Shown here: positions 9,713 to 21,302 of the stretch, in pieces
Numbering within the stretch: the first letter of the stretch is position 1
How the letters are laid out: each line of letters starts with the position of its first letter
Origin: Erythroxylum novogranatense
Taxonomy: Eukaryota > Streptophyta > Magnoliopsida > Malpighiales > Erythroxylaceae
Direction: 5' to 3'
DNA length: 64,000 bases
Assembly: GCA_029891385.1 (NCBI GenBank)
Contig: CM057233.1
Span: 54,452,063-54,516,062, forward strand
Program-made: the position numbers and the translations under genes
Notes under the pieces: model-generated
Databases searched by the model: none
What the model saw: only the letters and a program-made list of their open reading frames with translations
What the model was told of the DNA's origin: nothing

Positions 9713-11622
9713 TGTAGGAAAATCCTAGGAGGTACATCACATGTACCAGCAGCGGAAAACAAAAATTTTTGTTCCCGGGACTATCCCAAAACCCAAGATC
9801 CAGGTGTCGGTATGAAGACATCAACCTAAATAGCCAAAAGAGACTATCTCTAAAGGTGATTCACGCAGAGATCAGAAAACCTAACCGGATCAAACCCTTT
9901 GACAGGAATAGCTAGAATGAATAAAAGCTGCTGCTAGAGCCTACCTCTATCTAGAGAAGTGAAGGAGACATTGAACCGCAGTCTTGGAGAAGAGAAAATC
10001 GATGATGCCCTTTAGGAATAAGAAGAAAATGAAACACTTTCATTTTCACTTAACCTTTAAGTGAAAAACTTTCTCCAAACCTAAAGCTTCCAAAAATCGG
10101 CGTTCATCCGCTTGCTTCTCTCCTTAACATGGTTTCTTTTAACTTTTAATAACTAACCATGAACTTTTGACAAGTGGATGGCTTTAAGCCATTCATTACT
10201 TTAATGAATAAATTAACAAACATTGAAAAAGTCAATGCTCATCCACTTCCAACGCACATGGGCAATTAATTTATATATTAATTAATTAATTAATTATTTA
10301 ATTAATCAATTAATACATAATTGCTAAGGTCGATCCAACTGGGTCGGTCCCACTGCCATCGGGGCCCGATCTTTGAAACGACTCAGGAAACCTTTCTTAG
10401 CAATATTGATGTCGCGATCTCATCGGGACATATCCCAATCCATTGGGATGCATTTAATCTAATGCTCTCCATAATTGGAACTCGTCCAATTACTATTTTA
10501 CTGATTCTCTGAGTCACTCTTATCGTGTGACCCTTTAGGCTCCGGTTATGTTGGCCACTTAGATTAACAATTAATCGAGTAAGTCATGGCGGTATCTAGC
10601 AACACATCATGACCCCAATTGACCGGAAAGTAATCGGTTTGATGTATTCATCACGAACCGGATCACGAACCCTTCCATGATAATTCTGGTGCAATTCGTC
10701 CTTTCACCATCCTATACCCCACTTGGTTATGAGTATGGTCAAAGTGTCAACTCTCACTAGACCGAGTGTAGCCCAGTGATATCGGTTCTCGTCACGGGAC
10801 TCATTACTCTATATGTCAATGAAGACACTCTTCATGACATACATCTTTGCCACCTTAGTAATGATCCCGACAAGAGGCTACGGGTATCTCTTACGCTAAT
10901 CCGTAAGTGGTGAATCCTTTATTGGCTACTAAATTATCTTGAATATCTCAAGTCGTACCCAAGCACCACCACGAAGTTACCTCGGAAGGCAACAAGGAAT
11001 GGAGTCAAAGCACGGGATCGAGATCAAGATATCCTCGAGTACCTCGAGTCTAAGGATACTTGCACCATTGCTATAATGAGATTATCAACGACACTTAGAT
11101 AAGATATCCATGTGATGATCTCATGGCGAGTCATCGATGAACTTACTACCGCTAGTAAGCATCCACATGTCAATTCTAAATATCTCATATTTACGCTTTA
11201 CGAGATCCTTTGCTTGATCGATCGAGGAATATGACATGTGTTAGTCTATCCGGATTAATGATGTCCAGTCTCATTAATCCTATGACTAGGAGAATTTGAA
11301 TCTTGACATAATTGCACATGATAGGAATCTCGGTAGTATGATCACATCATAATTTCCTTCATGCTATGTCATATATCATGGACTTCATTAATTTGATTAA
11401 AGATCAAATCAATTCATAAACAATGTTTATGAATATCAAATTAATGAATAATTCCTTTTCTTTATTTATTCATAAAGTCCGCACACGACTTTGAATAAAA
11501 AGCGCTAAAGGGGATTGCCTTTAGGGCGCGAATAAACGATCTGACCTTGAACAAGTCGACTTATCCAATGAACAAGTCGACTTATCGATTACGAACATGT
11601 GTAAGTCGACTTACCACTTACA
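9713..11622 (-). repeat. 3' LTR of the copia element
   Basis: 1910 bp, nearly equal in length to its partner and differing mainly by small indels and scattered substitutions. On the plus strand it ends with three AAGTCGACTT sites starting at 11553, 11574 and 11603 (spacing 21 and 29), so these lie within the first 70 bp of the LTR in element orientation. The last is a 14-bp palindrome, gtaagtcgacttac. The polypurine tract lies just outside at 11623-11633. Confidence 0.92.
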
Positions 11623-11633
11623 AATCTCCCACT
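11623..11633 (-). promoter_or_regulatory. polypurine tract of the copia element
   Basis: The minus strand reads agtgggagatt directly before the LTR start tgtaagtgg. This matches the usual copia polypurine tract and confirms the minus orientation. Confidence 0.8.
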
Positions 11634-11699
11634 GACCTAAAGCCAATCGCCTTAGTATCTAATACCATAAGCGAGTCCATGACAATCACAATTCTCCTG

Positions 11700-12640
11700 T
11701 GACAATGGCTTTGTCAGCGGAACAACAACACTTTGCTCGTGGAATTCTCTCTATCGGGATATCATCTCGACTAATGATCTCCGAATTGGCGAAATCACGA
11801 GTTCGGATCGTCGATAAGACCTTGGTTCCTTTGCACGTGCACTAGCTCCATTGTATCACAATACAATCCTATGGGCCCATCACGGTAGGGACGGATCAAG
11901 TTCGATAACGAACTTCTTGATCCAAACCGCTTCGCTTTGCATCTCACGCGGCAATGTACTCTGCCTCGGTTGATGAATCAGCGATCCTCTCTTGTTTGGA
12001 ACTTTTCCAACCGACCGCCACGCTATTCGGTGTGAATGTATATAACCTGATTGTGATTGAGAATCATCCTTATCGATTAAATACTAGCATCTGAATGCCG
12101 CTCACTGGAGATTTCCATCTCCATAGATCAAGAAAACATCCTTAGTGCTTCGCAAGTACTTGAGGATATTCTTGACACCACCCGATGACCCTCACCAGAT
12201 CCGATTGGTATCTGCTCGTAACACTTAGAGCATACGATACATCGGGCCTCGTACATAGCATTGTTCCATGCTAAACCTCTTTAGCATCTCATCTATGTAC
12301 GATGATTGTGAAAGACCAAGCAACCTTTTGATTTATCTCTATAAATCTATATCCCTAGGATATAAGTTGTTTCACCAAGGTCTTTCATCGCAAATTGATT
12401 GAACAACCAAATTTTAACTGATTGCAGCATAGAGACATCGTTTCCCAGTAATAGTATGTCATCTACATACAACAAAAGGAATACGATTGCAGTCCCATTA
12501 ACCTTCTTATACACACAATGATCATCCGGATTTTGTGAGAAATCAAACTCTTTGATTGACTCATCAAAACGGATAATCCAACTCCTGGATGCTTGCTTCA
12601 ATCCAAACATGGATTTCTGAAGCTTGCATACCTTTCGCCA
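11700..12640 (-). pseudogene. copia reverse transcriptase and RNase H, degenerate
   Basis: Around 12347-12610 the minus strand encodes MFGLKQASRSW, then the polymerase active-site motif YVDDILL, then MKDLGETTYILGI, all diagnostic of copia RT palm. Downstream near 11940-12000 it reads SKQERIADSSTEAEYIAA, the RNase H region with its catalytic Glu, followed by a stop. Between these blocks the frame shifts several times. The N-terminal RT continues right to about 13000 in fragments. No functional enzyme can be made. Confidence 0.85.
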
Positions 12641-13440
12641 TCGATGGAAGTGAAGCCCTCAGGTTGTGTCATACACATCCTCGGGTAGATTTCCTCTCAG
12701 GAAAGCAGTCCTCACATTTATTTGCCATATCTCATAATCATAATGAGTGACAATGGCTAGGAGTATCCTAATGGATTTAAGCATTGCTACGAAATCAAGG
12801 TCTCGTCATAGTCAACTCTTTATGCGTGGCGAAATCCTTTAACGAAGCATTGCTTTATAAATAATCAAATTACCATCCATGTTGGTTTCTTCGAAAACTC
12901 CTTTGCACCTCGTGGTTTTATCCTTTGGTGTAACAACCAAAGTCCATACTTGGTTTTCATACATGGAATCTATTTGATTTCATAGCACAAAGCCATGTTC
13001 GGACTACGAACTTTTCGAACTCGTTCATAGGTAGTAGGCGCGTCATCTCATATGAGCAATCGTCATTACATTCACTTACGAAATTGATATCTCTCAGAAC
13101 AAGTCGTATCCTACTTAACCTCTGAAATTAGTTGTGTAGTAGAAGGTTGAATCTGTTACCTCATCTATATGAGTGGCAGTTTGAGTTCGGCAGTTGATCT
13201 ATGTTTGTTCGAGCATCTTGAACTTCTCCAAGTTCAACTTTTCTCCCATTGTCCTCTTGTAAAAAAACTCTTTCTTTAAGAAGACAGCATGCTTGAAACA
13301 AACAACTTTTGTTCTAAGCAAGGTAGAATTGATATTCCACGAACAAACACTTGTCTTTTACATCAAATGTATCTCGATCGTGTCCGCTTACGTGGCGGAG
13401 ACAATCCCAAACTTTCAGATGAGAAAGATAGGGCTTTCAG

Positions 13441-14000
13441 TTAGTTCATATCTCCATATGGAGTAACCACAATGTCTTTAATGAAACTACATTTAACAAG
13501 TAAACAAATGTCTCGGCATATTCCCAAAGCATGCAAACCTATCATCAATCGCACCATGTCTAACAAGGTTCGATTTCTCCTTTCAACCACACCATTGTCT
13601 TTGCGGCGTGTAAGGTGGAGTATCTTGAGATAAAATCCCATTATCTACGAGATAATCCAAAGCTGTTGGTCTAAGCATTTTCCACCACGATCGAGATCGT
13701 AATGTATTCATACTTTTACCAAGTTAGTTTTCTACTTCATTTACGAATTATTTGAACTTTTCAAATGCTTGATTTGTATCTCATCGAATCTGGTACCCAT
13801 ATCGTGAATAATCACGGATAAAAGTAATGAAGTAAAACAACCACTTATGGCATGGATGGACATCGGACCACATACATCCAAATGTATTAGGTCTAATATT
13901 CCATTCACTGTTCACCCTTTCCTTTAAAGGATAACTTAGTCATCTTGCCTAATAAACAAGATTCGCATGTGTCATATGATTCATAATCAAATGACCCTAA
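13441..14000 (-). pseudogene. copia integrase, degenerate
   Basis: The minus strand at 13441-13641 reads DNGVVERRNRTLLDMVRLM, the copia integrase core around its catalytic Glu (the NGVAERKNRTL-type block), and ends VTPYGDMN. The preceding catalytic Asp blocks lie toward 14000 in other frames. Multiple frameshifts separate them. Confidence 0.8.
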
Positions 14001-14249
14001 ACATCCACTCTTATGGAGCTTAGTGATCGTGTCTCATTTATATGGCCATGCCGACAATGCCATAAGTAAGTTGATTTTAAATTATCTCGATTATGTCTTT
14101 CGCGTCATTGACATTTATAATTGGATATGACATATCTAATATGTCAATTCTATTGCATAATGTACCAAGATCATAGAGCATTCCATTCAACTAATAGAAC
14201 AACCATTGTTTCTAAAAGTCAAATGGAAATCAGCTCTAATTAAACATAA

Positions 14250-14770
14250 AACATACTGATATGTTCTTTGTTTAAAGCGGGTACAAAATGACAATCATCC
14301 AATTTGAATATAAGCTCACTAGGGGTGACAAGACATAAGTGTCTCCGCTAATGTAGCAACTCTTTCTCCATTACCTACACGAAGGTCTAGTTCTCCCTTT
14401 ATGAGCTTTCTCACGTCCCCGAGGCCCCGCATATCATTATATATGTGAGCCTGGCCGTATCAAATCTGATATGTTTTGATCGGGAATAGTATTAACCTCA
14501 ATGACAAACATATTTGAAGAAGTAGAGGCATCGATGCCTTCTTACGCTTCAAGGACTCGAGATAGATTTTACAATTTAGCCTCCGGTGGCGGTCTTGTCC
14601 TGATGAAAGCAAAATCCTTTTGGGCGCTTTCTTTGGTTTTCTTCTTGATGGCACTTCCTTTGGTTTCTTGGCCTTTTCTTCTTTGGACCCGGAAGAAGAA
14701 GCATCCACCACTAGACTTGCTTGCTATTTTCCTTGATAGCTCGTTTCGGTGTCTTGGCGATTGATCACTC
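14250..14770 (-). pseudogene. copia zinc-knuckle and protease region, degenerate
   Basis: Near 14570-14711 the minus strand is Lys-rich (KEEKAKKPKEVPSRRKPKK) and then passes through what should be the CCHC knuckle, where cysteines are lost by frameshift (FAFIRTRPPPEAKL). Near 14350-14520 it continues STSSNMFVIEVNTI and GELDLRVGNGERVATLAE, typical of the copia protease C-terminal side. Confidence 0.65.
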
Positions 14771-14967
14771 AAGAATTGTTGTGGATATTTGGTTCATGTA
14801 TCACTGGCCGTGAATAACCGTCGGACAATCCAACCGAATTAAGTCTCTACTTAACTCATAATCCATTACAAAACCTAAGACGACCAATCTCTCAATATAG
14901 CCATTCATCTTGGTGGCATACTTGCATGCGGTTGTCCTGGAGCCATCTTTAATGGTGAAGAGAAGCC

Positions 14968-15360
14968 TTAAGGTCTTGAACCTTTCGCATCGAGCTTGCT
15001 CATCAAACAGACTCCATAAGATGAAATACTATAGAGTGAGCATCCATGGACTCGTCTTTGCTCCTGCAGCTCTGGTGACATCGAGGTAAGTAGCCATGTC
15101 CCGTCCATTAGATGCTTACGATATGCCTTGATCCTCATCGGAAGCATCAACAACAGTGCATCTGGAAGTGGAATGTCTAGGGCGTATCCAGGTTCCTCGG
15201 ATCGAGAACAATTCTCATTCTCCTCGGTCAATCGAAAATTCGGTCCAAAATAGAGGCGAAAATTCACACCGAAAACTTCTTCAATCAACCTAGCGCGATA
15301 GAGAGAAGGAATGATAGAATAGATATGCTGCGTGATCATAAGGACTTGCATGACATGCAT
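14968..15360 (-). pseudogene. copia gag, partial
   Basis: The 130-aa minus frame contains RIKAYRKHLMDGTWLLTSMS and PELQEQ, matching the copia gag (UBN2-type) pattern in which a short helix precedes MSPELQ. The N-terminal third is poorly conserved and the C-terminal end loses frame. It lies between the long leader on its right and the knuckle/protease block on its left, as expected. Confidence 0.65.
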
Positions 15361-15461
15361 ATGGCTCCCACTAGTTTCCTAGAATCCATAACCCTCTTTA
15401 CGAATCCGAGAAACAAAGTGATATAATGTCCTAGTGGTTCGATATCCGACATTGCTAAGAG

Positions 15462-15855
15462 TGACCTTGGGTTTGCCCAACAAGCCCTGACTTAGGTCAA
15501 TCGGTGGTATCGGTCATACCAATTGCATCATCGATAACCGACTTTGAGAATGACCTTGGGTTTGCCCAACAAGCCACCTTAAGTCTCGGAGGTATCGGAT
15601 ATACCAATTACATCTTAGACACAACTATCGATCGGTCTTATCAACTTGTTGATGTGTGCACTTCATTGGGTTATCAACTCTTTGATGCGCATACATCGAT
15701 GTATGCTACCCAATTTCGCCTCTGTCCACGTTGACCTTGAGTTTGCTCAACAAACCAACGCTTCCAGTGAAAACCGACCAATTAATCCGAAAATCTTATT
15801 TTCATGGTTCGAACATATCCGTATAGAGTGAGCTTGGGTTTGCCCAACAACCCAG
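15462..15855 (-). repeat. four dispersed copies of a ~25-bp hairpin-forming motif in the copia leader
   Basis: The motif tgaccttgggtttgcccaac recurs at 15462, 15551, 15732 (ttgaccttgagtttgctcaa) and 15829 (tgagcttgggtttgcccaac). Its centre TTGGG-ttt-gCCCAA can fold into a small hairpin. The spacers are 65-160 bp and mostly unrelated, although gatatcc/ggtatcgg phrases recur between the first two. It sits in the untranslated leader between the 5' LTR and gag. Confidence 0.75.
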
Positions 15856-16029
15856 CCCTATAAGAACTCTGGTTCTTACCATATTAATGGAAGCGTTAGT
15901 TTTCATATCTTGAGGAGGGATTTCGAAACTTCAGACTCCAAGCTTAGGACTATATGGAATGATTTAGGTTTCATCAATCACATTGAATCAATCCTTATAA
16001 TCATCCATCATCCAACCTGAGCATGCCAC

Positions 16030-16253
16030 AAGTCGACTTACATAGGAATGCAAGTCGCCTTATGCTGCTGCCCACACACAAGTCGACTTGTACACTGCAA
16101 GTCGCCTTATGTTCCTGCCCACGTACAAGTCGCCTTGTATCCTGGTACAAGTTGCCTTATGCCTACGTCCATGCACAAGTCGCCTTGTACACTGCAAGTC
16201 GACTTATGTACAGACGCTGAACAAGTCGCCTTATACTCCAAATAAGTCAACTT
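16030..16253. repeat. array of ten AAGTCGACTT/AAGTCGCCTT sites in the copia leader
   Basis: Sites start at 16030, 16052, 16080, 16099, 16127, 16149, 16177, 16196, 16223 and 16244. Spacing is 22, 28, 19, 28, 22, 28, 19, 27 and 21 bp, a strict short-long alternation. Flanks alternate too: long-spaced sites mostly read acAAGTCGNCTTgta, while the others read gcAAGTCGNCTTatg. The perfect 14-mer acaagtcgacttgt occurs at 16078-16091. The overlapping open frames (61-83 aa) are by-products. Confidence 0.85.
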
Positions 16254-17048
16254 GTCCAACAGAATTTGCTATAATCTCTAATCGGCTAATTCCTCAATCC
16301 ATGCAATTCCAATTCACAACACCTAGATACCTAAGGTAATATCTGATAAATTTGATGTATCAATGAACAATTCATTGAACCATGAAAGCCTTAAATAGTC
16401 AAACTATATGAAAAGCTTGAAATGAGTCAAAACTCATTAATTTCCAAACAATTTAGGAACACCCAAATTATCATCCTAAGCATCTCTAGCTAGCACATAC
16501 ATTATCAAATTTACTTCAACACATGCCATAAAAAATATGACGGTCAAAACAAACAAGAGAATGCAATATACTAACGAGACGCTAATGTGATCAATTAGGC
16601 ATCCGAAAATTCTAGGATAAACAACTTCAAACAAATAGAATAAATTCGTGAATAAATATCCAATCACCTTGAAATCCAATTTCCATGCTCACAGACATTC
16701 ACCAACATCTTAGAGACATTTATGTGAAGGAAAATACGAAAAAACCATTTTTCTAGAATTCATTATCGATTTTATACTCATGCACATGCTCGAATCGTTT
16801 CACAAAAAGATCAGTAACCTTAGGGAATTAATTAGCAAAACTATATCAAATCAAATTAATAAATTCTGAAAATTCATAAACATATTCTCTAACATGTTAT
16901 GAACAATCTGGGCAGAAAATTTTGAAAAACATATCACAATATAAATTGAAATCTGAGCAGATAGCATGCATCAACAGAAAATTTCATTAAGGTTTCGATC
17001 TCGCTTAGGTTATAGTGCATACACGATACCGGGCGTTACGATACCCTT

Positions 17049-18957
17049 TGTAGGAAAATCCCAGGAGGTACATCACATGTACCGCAGCGGAAAACAAAAA
17101 TTTTATTCCGGGACTATCCCAAACTTCGGGATCCGGTGTCGGTATGAAGACATCAACCTAAATAGCCAAAAGAGACTATCTCTAAAGGTGATTCACGCAG
17201 AGATCGAAAACCTAATCTGGATCAAACCCTTTGACCCGGAATAGCTAGAACAGAATAAAATCTGCTAGAGCCTACCTCATCACGGAGAGATGAAGGAGAC
17301 ATTGAACCCTTGTGCTTGGAGAAGAGAAAAATCGATGATGCCCTTTAGGAATAAGAAGAAAATGAAACACTTTCATTTTTCACTTAACCTTTAAGTGAAA
17401 AACTTTCTCCAAACCCTAAAGCTTCCAGCAATCGACGTTCATCTGCTTGCTTCTCTCCTTAACATGGTTTCTTTTTAACTTTTAATAACTAACCATGAAC
17501 TTTTGACAAGTGGATGGCTTTAAGCCATTCATTACTTTAATGAATAAATTAACAAACATTGAAAAAGTCAATGCTCATCCACATCCAACGCACATGGGCA
17601 ATTAATTTATATATTAATTAATTAATTAATTATTTAATTAATCAATTAATACATAATTGCTAAGGTCGATCCAACTAGGGTCTGGTCCTACGGCTCTCAC
17701 AAGATCCCGATCTTTGAAACGACTCAGGAAACCTTTCTTAGCAATATTGATGTCGCGATCTCATCGGGACATATCCCAATCACATTGGGATTCATTTAAT
17801 CTAATGCTCTCCATAATTGGAACTCTGTCCAATTACTATTTCTGATTCTCGAGTCACTCTTATCGTGTGACCCTTTAGGCTCCGGTTATGTTGGCCACTT
17901 AGATTAACAATTAATCTGAGTAAGTCATGAGCGGTATCTAGCAACACATTATGACCCCAATTGACCGGAAAGTAATCGGTTTGATGTATTCATCACGAAC
18001 CGGATCACGAACCCTTCCATGTACAATTACCGTGCAATTAGTCCTTTCACCATCCTATACCCCACTTGGTTATGAGTATCGTCAAAGTGTCGACTCTCAC
18101 TAAACCGAGTCTAGCCCAGTGATATCGGTTCTAGCCACGGGACTCATTACTCTATATGTCAATGAAGACACTCTTCATGACATACATCTTGCCACCTTAG
18201 TAATGATCCCGACAAGAGGCCACGGGTATCTCTTACGCTAATCCGTAGTGGTGAATCCTTTATTGGCTACTAAATTATCTTGAATACCTCAGTGTACCCA
18301 AGCACCACCCTATGAGTTACCTCGGAAGGCAACAAGGAATGGAGTCAAAGCGGATCGAGATCAAGATATCCTTGAGTACCTCAAGTCTAAGGATACTTGC
18401 ACCATTGCTCGATGAGATTATCAACGACACTTAGATAAGATATCCATGTGATGATCTCATGGCGGTCATCGATGAACTTACTACCGCTAGTAAGCATCCA
18501 CATGTCAATTCTAAATATCTCATATTTACGGTTTACGAGATCCTTTGCTTGATCCAATCGAGGAATATGACATGTGCTAGTCTATCCGGATTAATGATGT
18601 CGGTCTCATTAATCCTATGACTAGGAGAATTTGAATCTTGACATAATTGCACGTGATAGGAATCTCGATGGTATGATCACATCATAATTTCCTTCATGCT
18701 ATGTCATATATCATGGACTTCATTAATTTGATTAAAGATCAAATCAATTCATAAACAATGTTTATGAATATCAAATTAATGAATAATGCCTTTTCTTTAT
18801 TTATTCATAAAGTCCACATACGACTTTGAATAAAAGCGCTAAAGGGGATTGCCTTTAGGGCACAAATAAATAGTACCGACCTTGAACAAGTCGACTTATC
18901 CAATGAACAAGTCGACTTATCGGTATCGAACATGTGTAAGTCGACTTACCACTTACA
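17049..18957 (-). repeat. 5' LTR of the copia element
   Basis: 1909 bp, pairing with 9713-11622. The three AAGTCGACTT sites are conserved at 18888, 18909 and 18938 with the same 21- and 29-bp spacing. Differences between the LTRs are mostly 1-3 bp indels plus scattered substitutions, so the insertion is moderately young despite the wrecked reading frames. Confidence 0.92.
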
Positions 18958-18962
18958 GAAAC

Positions 18963-19049
18963 AACGGCTCGCAAACAATCCCCTTAATTTGGCAGGCTTT
19001 CCAAAACAAATAATCGGAGTTGCTCTTGGGCTTACTGTTATTTGTAAAG
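18963..19049 (+). pseudogene. possible host exon, 3' part
   Basis: This continues the frame from 9712. It reads QRLANNPLNLAGFPKQIIGV and then a hydrophobic stretch ALGLTVICK, ending at a consensus donor aag|gtaatt. A short membrane-spanning segment is suggested, loosely like small mitochondrial inner-membrane subunits, but I cannot identify it. If not spliced, the frame stops eight codons later. The following 360 bp (19050-19410) shows no further exon. Confidence 0.3.
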
Positions 19050-19579
19050 GTAATTATGGTGTTTGATGTTTATAATCAGTCGTGTTAAGAATGATTGTAA
19101 TGTTGTTGGTGGATTAATGCCGGTAGAATCTATTAAGCAAAATGCATAGCCCTATGTTGATGGTTGATCCCCCTAACTATATTTGACGACTATCTATTTT
19201 TATTACACTTTTTTCTCAAAATCTAAATAATAGGTTGCTTACAAAAATTAAATATTGCACAAGGATAACTTGAAATTCAATATTATGTGTGCCCCTTGTG
19301 AGCATTACTCGTAATAGTGATGTGTCCAATATACTTTGATGGCAAAGCAATCCCTTTTGGAATTGGCAAGAAACTATCAATGATGAGGTATTTTCGGGCT
19401 ATTTCTACCAAAGTTCAATTAGTTCGTTCAGATCGATCTGGCGGAACGCATCAAGACCGGGAGGAACAAATCCGAACTCACCCTCGGTACCGACCATAAA
19501 TACCGGCGATCTTGGGGCTTTCGAATGTTGGGTGCCGGCGGTACCCGAACATTCGAAAAATCAACAATTCGAATTTTAG

Positions 19580-19985
19580 AAACCTAAGGACTAAAGTGCA
19601 AAAAAAAAAAAAACCCAACCCCCCCTAGACCCTCTTCTGCTACGGGTACCCTCTTTTACTCTTCTTCTTCATATCTTCTACTCCTCTTCTTCTCTCTAAG
19701 CCTCTCTCTCTCACTATATCGCTCACAGATCTCACCGTCTCTGTCGCCAGCGTCTAGAGATCCTCTCACCGTCGCGACTCTTGGCTTTCCTCCTCTCCTG
19801 CCCTGGTTGTTCTCCATTCTCCTCCCCATGTAGATCGGGCCTCATCAGTGTAGATCTGTGTAGATCTAGCCCTCCACAGCTCCTCCTCGACGTCAGCTCT
19901 CCTCCCCGCCGCACCACCACCGACCTTTCGGCAGCTCACAGAGGCACGACCCGAAGCCCAATTCGAATACCCAAGTGAAGACCCG
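19580..19985 (+). other. CT-rich leader of the hAT transposase gene
   Basis: A poly-A run (about 19599-19612) is followed by a long CT-rich stretch ending near acccgagacaatccg, typical of plant 5' UTR sequence. The first exon would end near here, followed by an intron to the ttttgtgtgcag acceptor at 23606. The 65-aa and 62-aa frames on the two strands are not conserved in appearance. Confidence 0.4.
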
Positions 19986-21302
19986 AGACAATCCGATGAT
20001 TTAGTAATTTTTTTGGGTGTGTGTTACCGTTGAATCGTTGATAGAAACTCCAAAAATTGCTGGTAAATGGAATTTGTTTTTTGTGTTGTGGATTGGAATT
20101 TAGATTATAGAAATGGATTGGATATTTGGATTTGCGTTTGCTGCCGTGTATTGGTGATTTGGTGTTGATGAATTGATGAAAATGGAATTGGTTTTGGAAT
20201 GGATTTGTGGAGGAATTGGATTCGGTTTTTGAATACCGATTTGAAAATAGAATTGCCTTTGTCGTGTTTGTGGAGGAAAGGAATAGGGTTGATTTTTGGT
20301 TTTTGAATACCGAATTGGAATTATTTTGGAATTGGAATTGGAATTGTTGTTGAATACTGAATGGGTTTGGAATTTTGTTATTAATTTGTTACATGAAAAT
20401 TGTAATTGGAATTGAAAATGGAAATTTAAAATAGGATTAGTATGTATTATGTAATTAAGTAATTTTTATTATGCAAAATTGCAAAGAATAAAGAATTAAA
20501 GATTGTTAAAACTTAAAATTAAAAGTTGATAATTAAGTAATTACATTTAAAACTAAATGTAAAATTAATAATCAAATGTAAAATTAATAACTAATAACCA
20601 TCTAAAAAATAAATAACATTATAAAATTTGTTTTTAGAATAAGTATGCAATAATTGAATTGAGACTAAGTTTTGTATAGAGATTAGAGAATTGTAATGAT
20701 TAGAAATTTAGAATTCTTAGAAAAATGATGGGCCTTTTCTTTAATCATACCTAAATGCTAAATTACTATAGGAAAATTATTATTACCTTTGATATGAAAG
20801 TAGTCAATAGTCATTACTAGTTTTGATTAACTCATTAATGTTATTTGTGTTCATTATATAAAACTACAAGACACCTATCTCTTTTATTTATAACTCTAAC
20901 TTTTCACAACACTCGAAGATTTTTAAATCATTAATTGATATTTGATATATTGTTAATATTTGTGAAATATTAAGTTATTTTAATATTTTATTGAATTTAC
21001 TCAAATAGGAAAAATTTGTTTCAACATAAAGAAGTGATATATTGAATTTTGTTGTTAAATTGTGAATATAGTTGTAAATTTTAATTATTTATACTTATAT
21101 TTATTCTTGTCAATTAAAATTGTTAAAGCAACATATATATTGAAAATGAAATATGAAATGGTGTATATAATATTATGGTTTCTTAAAATGAATTATGATT
21201 ATCTTGAGATTGTTAGAATTGAGAATTGTTGTAAATGGAAGGAAATGAAAATAAAATTATGGAAGTTTTGTGATTGTTGTTAATTGTTGTAAATTGAAAT
21301 GA

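Larger units (their letters stand above)
9713..18957 (-). mobile_element. complete but decayed Ty1/copia retrotransposon
   Basis: Two 1.9-kb LTRs (9713-11622 and 17049-18957, both tgtaggaaaa to ccacttaca) bound the element. The target duplication gaaac is perfect at 9708-9712 and 18958-18962. Going 5' to 3' on the minus strand, the order is LTR, long leader with two repeat systems, gag, zinc-knuckle region, protease, integrase, reverse transcriptase, RNase H, polypurine tract, LTR. Integrase before RT marks Ty1/copia. All coding parts carry frameshifts or stops. The segment after the right LTR (gataccctttg region, near 17020-17048) does not match the usual initiator-Met site well, so the primer tRNA is unclear. 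Confidence 0.93.

Noticed and set aside
16030..16253. CRISPR-like array
   Set aside because: The repeat core is only 10 bp, the spacers are 8-19 bp and partly shared, and the context is a plant retrotransposon leader.
16023..16339. Overlapping 61-83 aa plus-strand frames rich in Leu, Ser, Arg and Cys
   Set aside because: By-products of the AAGTCGNCTT array in the copia leader, antisense to the element.
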